A stretch of 9,286 nucleotides of DNA from Brevibacterium picturae (lineage in GTDB: Bacteria > Actinomycetota > Actinomycetes > Actinomycetales > Brevibacteriaceae), in NCBI RefSeq assembly GCF_030453725.1, contig NZ_JAKDJU010000119.1, forward strand, positions 1 to 9,286, written 5' to 3'. Shown piece by piece: positions 1 through 6,418 of this stretch. Below the pieces are notes generated by a model, which made no database searches, was not told the origin of the DNA, and saw only the letters and a list, made by a program, of their open reading frames with translations. The first letter of the stretch is position 1. Each line of letters begins with the position of its first letter. A program made the translations under genes and the position numbers.

Positions 1-31
1 CCACCTGTCATTTCCGGCAACCGGGTGGCCG

Positions 32-37
32 TATAAT
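32..37 (+). promoter_or_regulatory. putative -10 box of typA promoter
   Basis: A perfect TATAAT hexamer lies 50 nt upstream of the typA ATG, in a region that is otherwise GC-rich. This predicts a transcription start near position 44. No good TTGACA-like -35 element sits 16-18 nt upstream (that stretch reads roughly CATTTCC), and there is no TG extension. The call rests on the -10 box and its placement before the first gene of an apparent operon. Confidence 0.55.
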
Positions 38-46
38 GGTCTGTTG

Positions 47-61
47 GGTCCGCACCGGACC
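47..61 (+). promoter_or_regulatory. 5'-leader hairpin upstream of typA
   Basis: GGTCCG-CAC-CGGACC is a perfect 6-bp inverted repeat with a 3-nt loop, and four of the six pairs are G-C. It begins only a few bases after the transcription start predicted from the TATAAT box, so it would sit at the extreme 5' end of the typA mRNA. No T-tract follows (the next bases are AATCTCTCTAG), which argues against an intrinsic terminator for an upstream gene. A 5'-end stabilising stem or a protein/DNA operator site are both possible. The repeat is seen directly; any function is inference. Confidence 0.45.
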
Positions 62-87
62 AATCTCTCTAGTTCATAAGGTTTTTG

Positions 88-1998
88 ATGACTGAAGCCA
101 TCACGCGTCGGGAAAACCGTCGCAACGTCGCAATCGTCGCCCACGTCGACCATGGCAAGACCACTCTGGTCGACGCCATGCTCCGCCAGACAGGTGTGTT
201 CAGCGAACACGGTGATTTTGCTGAACGCGTCATGGATTCCGGAGACCTCGAACGCGAGAAGGGCATCACCATTCTCGCGAAGAACACCTCAGTCCTCTAC
301 AACGGACCATCCGCCGGTGACGATCACATCGTCATCAACGTCATCGACACGCCGGGTCACGCCGACTTCGGCGGTGAGGTCGAGCGCGGCCTGTCTATGG
401 TCGACGGCGTCGTCCTCCTCGTCGATGCCTCGGAGGGCCCTCTGCCCCAGACCCGCTTCGTCCTGCGCAAGGCGCTGGCTGCGAAGCTGCCGGTCATCCT
501 CCTGATCAACAAGACCGACCGTGCCGATGCCCGCATCGACGGAGTCGTCGAAGAGGCCCAGGACCTGCTCCTCGGCCTGGCCTCCGACCTCGCGGAGGAG
601 GTCCCCGATCTCGACGTGGACTCTGTCCTCGATGTGCCCACGGTCTTCGCTGCGGCGAAGGTTGGGGCGGCCTCGCTCGAACAGCCCGCCGATGGTGAAG
701 CACCGTCGAACCCGGACCTCGAGCCGCTGTTCAAGACGATCCTCGAGACCATTCCGGCCCCGGAGATCAACGATGACGACATCCTCCAGGCGCATGTGAC
801 CAACCTCGACGCTTCGCCGTTCCTCGGCCGTCTCGCCCTGCTGCGCATCTTCGGCGGCACCCTGCGCAAGGGCCAGCAGGTCGCATGGGCTCGTGGTGAC
901 GACATCAGTTCGGTCAAGATCACCGAACTCCTCGAAACCCAGGGACTCGACAGGGTTCCGGCCACCGAGGCGTCGGCCGGCGACATCGTCGCTGTGGCCG
1001 GCATCCCCGACATCATGATCGGTGACACCCTCACCGACATGAACAACCCGAAGCCCATGCCCGCGATCACCATCGACGATCCCGCGATCTCGATGACCGT
1101 CGGCATCAACACCTCGCCCCTGGCCGGCCGCGAGAAGGGCACCAAGGTCACTGCCCGCCAGGTCAAGGACCGCCTCGATTCCGAGCTCGTCGGCAACGTC
1201 TCGCTCAAGGTTCTGCCGACCGAACGCCCCGACGCTTGGGAGGTTCAGGGACGTGGCGAGCTCGCGCTGGCCATCCTCGTCGAGCAGATGCGTCGCGAGG
1301 GCTTCGAGCTCACCGTCGGCAAGCCCCAGGTTGTGACCAAGGAGGTCGACGGCAAGGTCCACGAACCCTTCGAAGAGCTCACGATCGATGTTCCTGAGGA
1401 CTACCTCGGCGCCGTCACCCAGCTGATGGCCAGCCGCAAGGGCGTCATGTCGACCATGACGAATCACGGCACCGGCTGGGTCCGGATGGACTTCACCGTC
1501 CCGGCACGTGGACTCATCGGCTTCCGCACGCGGTTCCTCACCGAGACTCGCGGCACCGGCATCGCGAACTCCTTCTCCGCCGGATACGGTCCATGGGCAG
1601 GCAGCATCGAACTGCGCATCAGCGGATCCCTCGTCGCCGACCGTCCGGGAACCGTGACACCGTACGCGATGATCAACCTGCAGGAACGAGGCAGCTTCTT
1701 CGTCCAGCCCACCTCCGAGGTCTACACGGGCCAGATCGTGGGCGAGAACTCCCGCGCCGACGACATGGACGTCAACATCACGAAGGAGAAGAAGCTGACG
1801 AACATGCGTTCGGCCTCCGCCGACTCCTTCGAAAACCTGACTCCGCCACGCAAGCTGACCCTTGAGGAAAGCCTCGAATTCGCCCGCGAGGACGAATGCG
1901 TCGAGGTCACTCCGGGCGCAGTGCGCATCCGGAAGGTGGAACTCGACCCGAAGGAACGTGCAAAGACCTACGCGAAACTGCGTCGACAGAACGCGTGA
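88..1998 (+). CDS. typA: ribosome-associated translational GTPase TypA/BipA
   Basis: TypA/BipA is an EF-G-like GTPase that binds the ribosome and supports 50S assembly and growth under stress or cold. The 636-residue product has the G1 P-loop in AHVDHGKTT (residues 18-26), the switch-I region with GITI, G3 DTPGH (from D87) and G4 NKTD (from N141; many relatives have NKID or NKVD). These are followed by a translation-factor beta-barrel, EF-G-like domains III and V, and the TypA-specific C-terminal domain starting around GENSR (G552). The C-terminal segment carries the family LTNxR, LxPP and VEVTPGAVRIRK motifs. Length is within the usual range of a little over 600 residues. I chose ATG 88 over the TTG at 85 because AAGG (78-81) lies 6 nt before it and the protein then starts MTEAITRREN. 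It is the first gene of a probable typA-mshB-vanW unit. The product identity is certain; the physiological role in this organism is inferred. Confidence 0.97.
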   Translation: MTEAITRRENRRNVAIVAHVDHGKTTLVDAMLRQTGVFSEHGDFAERVMDSGDLEREKGITILAKNTSVLYNGPSAGDDHIVINVIDTPGHADFGGEVERGLSMVDGVVLLVDASEGPLPQTRFVLRKALAAKLPVILLINKTDRADARIDGVVEEAQDLLLGLASDLAEEVPDLDVDSVLDVPTVFAAAKVGAASLEQPADGEAPSNPDLEPLFKTILETIPAPEINDDDILQAHVTNLDASPFLGRLALLRIFGGTLRKGQQVAWARGDDISSVKITELLETQGLDRVPATEASAGDIVAVAGIPDIMIGDTLTDMNNPKPMPAITIDDPAISMTVGINTSPLAGREKGTKVTARQVKDRLDSELVGNVSLKVLPTERPDAWEVQGRGELALAILVEQMRREGFELTVGKPQVVTKEVDGKVHEPFEELTIDVPEDYLGAVTQLMASRKGVMSTMTNHGTGWVRMDFTVPARGLIGFRTRFLTETRGTGIANSFSAGYGPWAGSIELRISGSLVADRPGTVTPYAMINLQERGSFFVQPTSEVYTGQIVGENSRADDMDVNITKEKKLTNMRSASADSFENLTPPRKLTLEESLEFAREDECVEVTPGAVRIRKVELDPKERAKTYAKLRRQNA

Positions 1999-2024
1999 GT
2001 TCGACCACCACCGCATGAGCACTC

Positions 2025-2028
2025 AGGA
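2025..2028 (+). promoter_or_regulatory. Shine-Dalgarno deciding the mshB start
   Basis: AGGA lies 4 nt before the ATG at 2033. The alternative in-frame ATG at 2015 has no purine-rich element in front of it (CGACCACCACCGC). Starting at 2033 also puts the zinc-site residues at the same numbers as in the mycobacterial enzyme (H13, D15, D16). The short spacing makes this a modest site; coupling from the typA stop 34 nt upstream may help. Confidence 0.5.
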
Positions 2029-2032
2029 CCCC

Positions 2033-3361
2033 ATGACCGTCATACCCCGCATCCTCTTCGTGCACGCTCATCCCGACGATGAGACGATCACGACCGGAGG
2101 CACGATCGCCGCACTCGTCGGCGAGGGGGCACAGGTCACGGTCCTGAGTGCCACTCGTGGTGAGGCCGGCGAGGTCATTCCTGCCGACCTGAGAGGTCTG
2201 GAGGGAGATCGGGCGGGGCTCGCCCGTGTGCGTGAAGCCGAGATCGCCGAGGCGATGGCTGCCCTGGGCGTGCGCGAGCACCTGTTCCTGGGCGGAAGTG
2301 CGCACAGCTTCGAAGACTCCGGGATGGAATGGGGCGCCGACGGCCACGCTGTCGCTGCGGCCTCCATGCCGGCCAATGCTCTCTGCGCGGCCGAACCGTC
2401 GACGGTTGCCGGCTACATCGCCGCCGTCATCGACGAAGTCCGGCCGCACGCGGTCATCACCTACGCTGCGAATGGCGGTTACGGCCACCCCGACCATGTG
2501 CGAGTCCACGAGGCCACCGTCGCAGCCGTCGACACTGCCGCCTGGAGAACCGGACGTCTGCTGTTCGTCGATGTCCCCGCCGAGGTGGCCTACGAAACGT
2601 TCGATGCGCAGCAGCCCGGATTCGCCGAAACCGGTTTCTCCCCGGCCCAGACGATCCCCACCAAACCGCCCGTGAGCGAGGTCGTCGTCGCTCAGGACAT
2701 CTCCTCGGTCATGGGTGCGAAACGCGCGGCATTGTCGGCCCACCGCACTCAGGTGAGTGTCTCCGGCGGCTTCTTCGCCCTGTCGAACGGCATCGGCATG
2801 AAGATCGTCGACCACGAGTACTACTCCATCGGCGCCGGAGCACCCATCTCCGAGCAGAGACTGAGCTCGGGTCCGGCTCCGCATGTGCTCACCGACCTCG
2901 ACATCGACGCCTGCGAATCCCAGGATCCGAGTGTCGCCGGCACAGCACCGCTGCGCAGGCGTCGCCGTGAACCGAAGAAACCCGGCGTCTTCGCCTATGC
3001 CCACGCCGTGGTGCTGGCCGTGCTCATCGGGTTCCTCGGTGCGATGCAGCATATGAACGTGAGCGTGTTCGACCTGTGGGGAGCCGCTGTCATCCTGCCC
3101 TGGGGGGTGGGGCTGGCGCTGCTCCTGGTGACCTGCGGTCTCTGGCACCTCAAGACCATGTATCTGAGCTCCGCGCCGATGCTCGTCGCCGCATTCGTCA
3201 TCGTCATCATCTCCTACGTCCTCGGCCAGCCGACGTGGCTGCCTGGCTCGGACATCATCGTGACCGGAACCCTTCGTTCAGCCGCCTGGCTGATCGGTCC
3301 GATGCTCATCGCCGCGATCCTCGCGTTCATCAAGGTGCGGCGGCCTGAAGCAGCCCGTTAG
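2033..3361 (+). CDS. mshB: mycothiol deacetylase MshB with C-terminal four-helix membrane domain
   Basis: MshB is a zinc deacetylase that removes acetate from GlcNAc-Ins to give GlcN-Ins in mycothiol synthesis. Residues 1-270 form the LmbE/PIG-L-like catalytic domain. HAHPDDE places zinc ligands at H13 and D16 and the presumed general base at D15. NGGYGHPDHVRVH gives H152 (expected acid/electrostatic His) and the third zinc ligand H155. Unlike the mycobacterial enzyme of about 300 residues, this 442-residue protein continues through a linker (about 271-317) with a basic cluster RRRRREPKK. Four hydrophobic segments follow, near 319-339, 348-371, 380-398 and 416-433, ending in KVRRPEAAR. By the positive-inside rule the catalytic domain and C-terminus would both be cytoplasmic. 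The tail resembles the small membrane protein encoded directly after mshB in mycobacteria (Rv1171, from memory), here fused. The start at 2033 is preferred over 2015 (448 residues). It follows typA by 34 nt. The deacetylase call is strong; the role of the tail is unknown. Confidence 0.9.
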   Translation: MTVIPRILFVHAHPDDETITTGGTIAALVGEGAQVTVLSATRGEAGEVIPADLRGLEGDRAGLARVREAEIAEAMAALGVREHLFLGGSAHSFEDSGMEWGADGHAVAAASMPANALCAAEPSTVAGYIAAVIDEVRPHAVITYAANGGYGHPDHVRVHEATVAAVDTAAWRTGRLLFVDVPAEVAYETFDAQQPGFAETGFSPAQTIPTKPPVSEVVVAQDISSVMGAKRAALSAHRTQVSVSGGFFALSNGIGMKIVDHEYYSIGAGAPISEQRLSSGPAPHVLTDLDIDACESQDPSVAGTAPLRRRRREPKKPGVFAYAHAVVLAVLIGFLGAMQHMNVSVFDLWGAAVILPWGVGLALLLVTCGLWHLKTMYLSSAPMLVAAFVIVIISYVLGQPTWLPGSDIIVTGTLRSAAWLIGPMLIAAILAFIKVRRPEAAR

Positions 3362-3374
3362 AATCGGGAGAACT

Positions 3375-5132
3375 ATGCCGACGCAGACCCTGTCCCAACC
3401 CTCACCGAATCCCGGCGGACGACCGACCGGCTCCACGGAGACTTCGAAGCGGAGACCGTGGCTGATCGCCGTGTTCATCGTCCTCGTTCTGGCCGCCATC
3501 TACCTGGTGATCGGATTCCTCACCGGTCGAGTGCTCGCCCCTGGAACGACGGTCGCCGGCGTCGACATCGGCGGCAAGTCCACCACCGACGCGGAGGCGA
3601 CTCTGCGCGAGGAATTGGGTTCACCGGCAGGTGAGGAGATCGAGCTCAAGGCAGGAAAGCCGACCGCGTCACTCGATCCTCAGGAGGCCGGGGTCAGCTT
3701 CGACATCCCTGAGACCATCGGCCAGGCCACCGGCTTCACTCTCGACCCGACGGTGCTGTGGAATCGTCTCTTCGGCGATGACGAGATCGACCCGGTCATC
3801 AGCATCGACGACACAAGCTTCGAGGACGCGACCGGCAAGGTCACGGAGTCGCTCAAGGTCGACCCCGTCGACGCCGAGGTCAGCTATGCGAAGTCCACGC
3901 CGAAGCTCAAGGACGGCGCACAAGGGCAGAATGTGTCCGCCGAGCAGGTGCGCACCGCCATCGAAGACTCGTGGCTGCGCAGCGAGGGCGCACTCCCGGT
4001 CAAGGCCACCGTGGTCGAACCGGACATCACCACCGCCGAGGCGAAGGAGGTCGTCGACGGATTCGCCGCGGACGCGGTGAGCAAGGATCTGAGCGTGAAG
4101 GCCGAACCCGCGAAGGACGCGAATGCGGATGTCGACGGCGGCGAGCTGACGATCAGTCCGGCGATCATCGCCAAGACCCTCACATTCGAACCGAAGGACT
4201 CGAAACTCGTCCCCGCCTTCGATGAGGAGGACCTGCAGAAGCGAGTTCTGGCCGCGAACACAGACGTCGGAAAGCCCGCCGAGGACGCGAGCTTCACCAT
4301 CAAGGACGGCAAGCCCGAGGTGGTGGAGTCCGAGACGGGTATCGGCATCGAGAAGGACGAGCTGACCACGGCCGTCACCGACGCCATCAAGGGCGACACC
4401 GACACACCCACGGTCACACTGGCCTCGGTGAAGCCGGACTTCACGACCGAGGACGCGAAACAGGCAGACGTCTCCGATGTGATGTCCGAATTCTCCACCG
4501 GCTATTCCTCGGAGCCGGCCCGGGACACCAACCTCAAGGTCGCCTCGAAGAAGGTCTCCGGCACCGTCGTTCAGCCGGGGGAACAGTTCTCCCTCAATGA
4601 AACCCTGGGACAGCGGACAGCGGCCAGCGGGTACAAGCCCGCCGGAGTCATCTCCAACGGGCAGATGGCCGAGGACTACGGCGGGGGAGTGTCCCAAGTG
4701 TCGACGACCCTGTTCAACGCCGCCTTCTTCGCCGGATTCGAGCTCGACGAACACCAAGCCCATTCGCGCTACATCTCCCGCTATCCGGAGGGTCGGGAAG
4801 CCACGCTCGACTGGTCGTCCATCGACATGAAGTTCACGAACACATCGAAGTCACCGGTCGTCCTCGACATGTCCGTCTCCGACGGTGAGGTGCATGCGAA
4901 GGTGTTCGGCGACAAGAAGCTCAAGGTCGAGTCGGACTCCTCCGACCGGTACAACTACAGTTCACCCGGCTCCGTGACGGAATCGGGGCCCGAATGCACG
5001 CCGCAGTCGCCCAAACAGGGGTGGTCGATCAAGATCACCCGGACGATGGAGGACATCGCCTCGGGCAAGACCTCGAAGGACTCATTCGTCACCGTCTATC
5101 GCCCCGTCAACAAGGTCGAATGCGAGGACTGA
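3375..5132 (+). CDS. membrane-anchored VanW family protein with peptidoglycan-binding-like repeats
   Basis: The 585-residue product has a Pro/Ser/Thr-rich N-terminus (1-25), a basic KRR stop and one hydrophobic helix (about 29-50), consistent with a type II membrane anchor and an extracytoplasmic body. Two similar modules follow, ending in D-TTAEAK (near 219) and D-TTEDAK (near 357); they resemble the PG_binding_4 modules usual in this family. The VanW domain spans about 384-512, with TNLKVASKKVSG, the PGEQFSLNETLG block, YGGGVSQVSTTLFNAAF and HSRYISRYPEG. The only cysteines are C541 and C583 near the C-terminus, probably a disulfide outside the cell. VanW proteins are named after a gene of the vanB cluster but their biochemistry is unresolved; a role at the cell wall is inference, and drug resistance should not be assumed. 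ATG 3375 follows GGGAG (3366-3370) and lies 13 nt after the mshB stop, so co-transcription is likely. Confidence 0.88.
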   Translation: MPTQTLSQPSPNPGGRPTGSTETSKRRPWLIAVFIVLVLAAIYLVIGFLTGRVLAPGTTVAGVDIGGKSTTDAEATLREELGSPAGEEIELKAGKPTASLDPQEAGVSFDIPETIGQATGFTLDPTVLWNRLFGDDEIDPVISIDDTSFEDATGKVTESLKVDPVDAEVSYAKSTPKLKDGAQGQNVSAEQVRTAIEDSWLRSEGALPVKATVVEPDITTAEAKEVVDGFAADAVSKDLSVKAEPAKDANADVDGGELTISPAIIAKTLTFEPKDSKLVPAFDEEDLQKRVLAANTDVGKPAEDASFTIKDGKPEVVESETGIGIEKDELTTAVTDAIKGDTDTPTVTLASVKPDFTTEDAKQADVSDVMSEFSTGYSSEPARDTNLKVASKKVSGTVVQPGEQFSLNETLGQRTAASGYKPAGVISNGQMAEDYGGGVSQVSTTLFNAAFFAGFELDEHQAHSRYISRYPEGREATLDWSSIDMKFTNTSKSPVVLDMSVSDGEVHAKVFGDKKLKVESDSSDRYNYSSPGSVTESGPECTPQSPKQGWSIKITRTMEDIASGKTSKDSFVTVYRPVNKVECED

Positions 5133-5148
5133 CGCTTTCGCGCCGGAT

Positions 5149-6228
5149 TCAGCCTCGGGTCGCGTACCAGGACCGGTGTCGAACCGTGGCACCGAGTGAT
5201 GTGAAGAGGTTCAACGAGGCCTCATTGCCGGCATCGATGTCGACGAGGTAGGAGCGGACTCCGCGCTGAGACAGGAGCGCGGCTGCGGCCCGGACGACGG
5301 ACCGGCCGGCACCGCGCCGGCGCAGATCCGGATGGGTGACGAGATTGGTCAGCACGCCCCATTTGCTGCGTTCGACGATCCGGCAGCTGGCCACCATGGA
5401 CCGGGTCCCGTCCGGATGTTCGGCATAGGCCGTGATGAACTGACAGGGATCGGAGGCCTCGATGAGCCCACGGAAGGCCTCCTCCGAACCCGGGTCGCGC
5501 TCACTGGCCCACGCCTCATAGTGCAGGCGACTCGGTTCCTCGCTGACGTCGATCGACAGCCCAGGTGCGGCCGCGTCACCGGGATGCGCGGCCCCAGCTG
5601 CCGCCTCGGCGGTGGCCCCTGCCAGCAGAAAAACCGGCTCGGAGGGAACGTAGCCACGAGCCGAGAGCAGTGGTGCCAGACCTTCGCAGGCCGGGGCAAG
5701 CGAGTTGGAATCCTCGCTCGAATAGATCTGGATGCAGCTTGGCTTCTGGCGTGCTGAGTACCAGGCCTCGACAGCATCGAGGCTCTGCTCCCAGTCCATA
5801 CCGGTGTCCGTGACCGGAAGGCAGCTGTTGGCGCGCCTGGTCACCGATTCGGAACTGCGCAGCAGCCAGCCCTTCTGCAGCAGCCCGATGTCATTGGCAC
5901 CGGCATCATCGGCACTCTCATTGCGCAGATTCTCCACGTGCAGCCAGGAGATGTCGGTGGGCAGCCACGCCGCGGCCGAGATCCTGCGCAGGTCGACGGC
6001 GGAGACGATCTCGTGGGTGCGACCCGACTTCGTGGGTGCCGGCGGAACTTCGTGGACGAGCATGACCTGGGCGCGGGCAATGCGGATCGGCCCGCGCTTC
6101 GTGGCGATCTCGACGAATGAATCGTCTGCGCTGTTGACGACGCCGAGAGCATCCGAGGTCGAATGGGTATCACCGGGTTCGAGCGAATACCGCACGACCA
6201 CTCTTTTGCCGGGCTGCAGATCGTCCAC
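5149..6228 (-). CDS. GNAT acetyltransferase, probable CG3035-type N-acetylglutamate synthase
   Basis: The 359-residue protein has three parts. The first is a small SH3-like beta domain (about 1-65: GKRVVVRYSLEPGDTHS, then TKRGPIRIARAQV). The second is a middle region with the family signature GWLLR...TRRANS. The third is a C-terminal GNAT domain with acetyl-CoA motif A (VTHPDLRRRGAG, glycines at 306 and 308) and the terminal NEASLNLFTSLGA helix. This architecture matches Rv0428c/CG3035-like proteins; Corynebacterium glutamicum CG3035 is reported as a noncanonical N-acetylglutamate synthase for arginine biosynthesis. The specific substrate is therefore a family-based inference, and another GNAT activity is possible. 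The middle region seems to have extra residues (around NLRNESADDAGAND) compared with the relatives I recall. The start is GTG at 6228, with GGAAGG 6 nt upstream; an ATG 30 codons upstream has less support. It is a single gene, convergent with the VanW gene and divergent from fdxA. Confidence 0.75.
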   Translation of the reverse strand: MDDLQPGKRVVVRYSLEPGDTHSTSDALGVVNSADDSFVEIATKRGPIRIARAQVMLVHEVPPAPTKSGRTHEIVSAVDLRRISAAAWLPTDISWLHVENLRNESADDAGANDIGLLQKGWLLRSSESVTRRANSCLPVTDTGMDWEQSLDAVEAWYSARQKPSCIQIYSSEDSNSLAPACEGLAPLLSARGYVPSEPVFLLAGATAEAAAGAAHPGDAAAPGLSIDVSEEPSRLHYEAWASERDPGSEEAFRGLIEASDPCQFITAYAEHPDGTRSMVASCRIVERSKWGVLTNLVTHPDLRRRGAGRSVVRAAAALLSQRGVRSYLVDIDAGNEASLNLFTSLGATVRHRSWYATRG

Positions 6229-6234
6229 TTGTCG

Positions 6235-6240
6235 CCTTCC
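6235..6240 (-). promoter_or_regulatory. strong Shine-Dalgarno fixing the GNAT gene start at GTG 6228
   Basis: On the minus strand GGAAGG lies 6 nt before GTG. This gives the N-terminus (M)DDLQPGKRVVVRYS, which begins right at the conserved beta domain. The longer reading frame from 6318 would add 30 residues rich in Ala and Arg that look like leader sequence, not protein. Confidence 0.75.
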
Positions 6241-6328
6241 GCCGAAACGTGTCTGGTGCTTTCGCCTCCACCCTAATCCAGGGCTCATCGCAGCTGCTGC
6301 AGGCGTGACGGAGGACACCTATGTGAAA

Positions 6329-6339
6329 CCGGTGACCGG
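6329..6339. promoter_or_regulatory. candidate operator palindrome in the divergent intergenic region
   Basis: CCGGTGACCGG is a perfect 5-bp inverted repeat around a single central base. It lies in the 190-nt space between the divergent GNAT gene and fdxA, centred about 37 bp upstream of the candidate fdxA -10 box. Its position would suit an activator or shared regulator. In GC-rich DNA a short GC palindrome can arise by chance, so the functional call is weak. Confidence 0.25.
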
Positions 6340-6370
6340 ATGGGACCAGCGAGGTCAGAGGGCGTAGTCT

Positions 6371-6376
6371 TAGGAT
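6371..6376 (+). promoter_or_regulatory. putative -10 box of fdxA promoter
   Basis: TAGGAT fits the actinobacterial TAnnnT pattern and lies 42 nt before the fdxA GTG, in a local A/T-richer patch (TTAGGATACATA). An overlapping alternative is TACATA at 6376-6381. No clear -35 element is visible 16-19 nt upstream. The predicted transcript would carry a leader of about 35 nt with a strong ribosome binding site. Confidence 0.4.
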
Positions 6377-6404
6377 ACATACGTGCAATCTCGTTGAGTC
6401 TTAA

Positions 6405-6410
6405 GAGGAG
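6405..6410 (+). promoter_or_regulatory. Shine-Dalgarno of fdxA
   Basis: GAGGAG with 8-nt spacing supports GTG 6419 as the ferredoxin start. The element overlaps an 8-bp palindrome TCTTAAGA (6399-6406). Its distal half lies in a small potential stem GAGT-CGT-ACTC (6408-6418) that ends immediately before the start codon. Confidence 0.7.
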
Positions 6411-6418
6411 TCGTACTC

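Noticed and set aside
1..28. CCACC...GGTGG arms at the left edge
   Set aside because: It is a 5-bp stem with an 18-nt loop cut by the window edge, and it cannot be distinguished from chance.
1862..2014. N-terminal extension of mshB overlapping the end of typA
   Set aside because: The extension translates to an Arg/Ser/Asn-rich stretch unlike any deacetylase. The start at 2033 restores the exact numbering of the zinc site and has an AGGA element.
289..2022. 577-codon open frame antisense to typA
   Set aside because: It lies fully opposite a well-conserved gene in strongly G/C-third-position DNA, where long antisense frames arise from codon bias. Its translation shows no recognisable motif and is low-complexity Asp/Gly/Val/Leu-rich.
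1907..3148. 413-codon open frame antisense to mshB
   Set aside because: It is a shadow of mshB caused by codon bias. The translation has no domain signature and overlaps all the catalytic motifs of the real gene.
3669..4763. 364-codon open frame antisense to the VanW gene
   Set aside because: This is the same codon-bias effect; the plus-strand frame has clear VanW motifs, an anchor helix and a Shine-Dalgarno.
3375..5132. VanW gene as a vancomycin resistance determinant
   Set aside because: No vanA/B-type ligase, vanH, vanX or vanRS genes are nearby. VanW-domain proteins are widespread in susceptible Gram-positive bacteria.
5149..6228. GNAT gene as mycothiol synthase MshD, suggested by mshB nearby
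   Set aside because: MshD consists of two tandem GNAT domains. This protein has one GNAT domain behind an SH3-like domain and the GWLLR...RANS signature of the CG3035/Rv0428c type.
6396..6418. Possible switch in the fdxA leader: two GAGTC copies able to pair with one ACTC before the start codon
   Set aside because: The stems are only 4 bp, which is too weak to hold the ribosome binding site, and no ligand-binding aptamer structure is visible.
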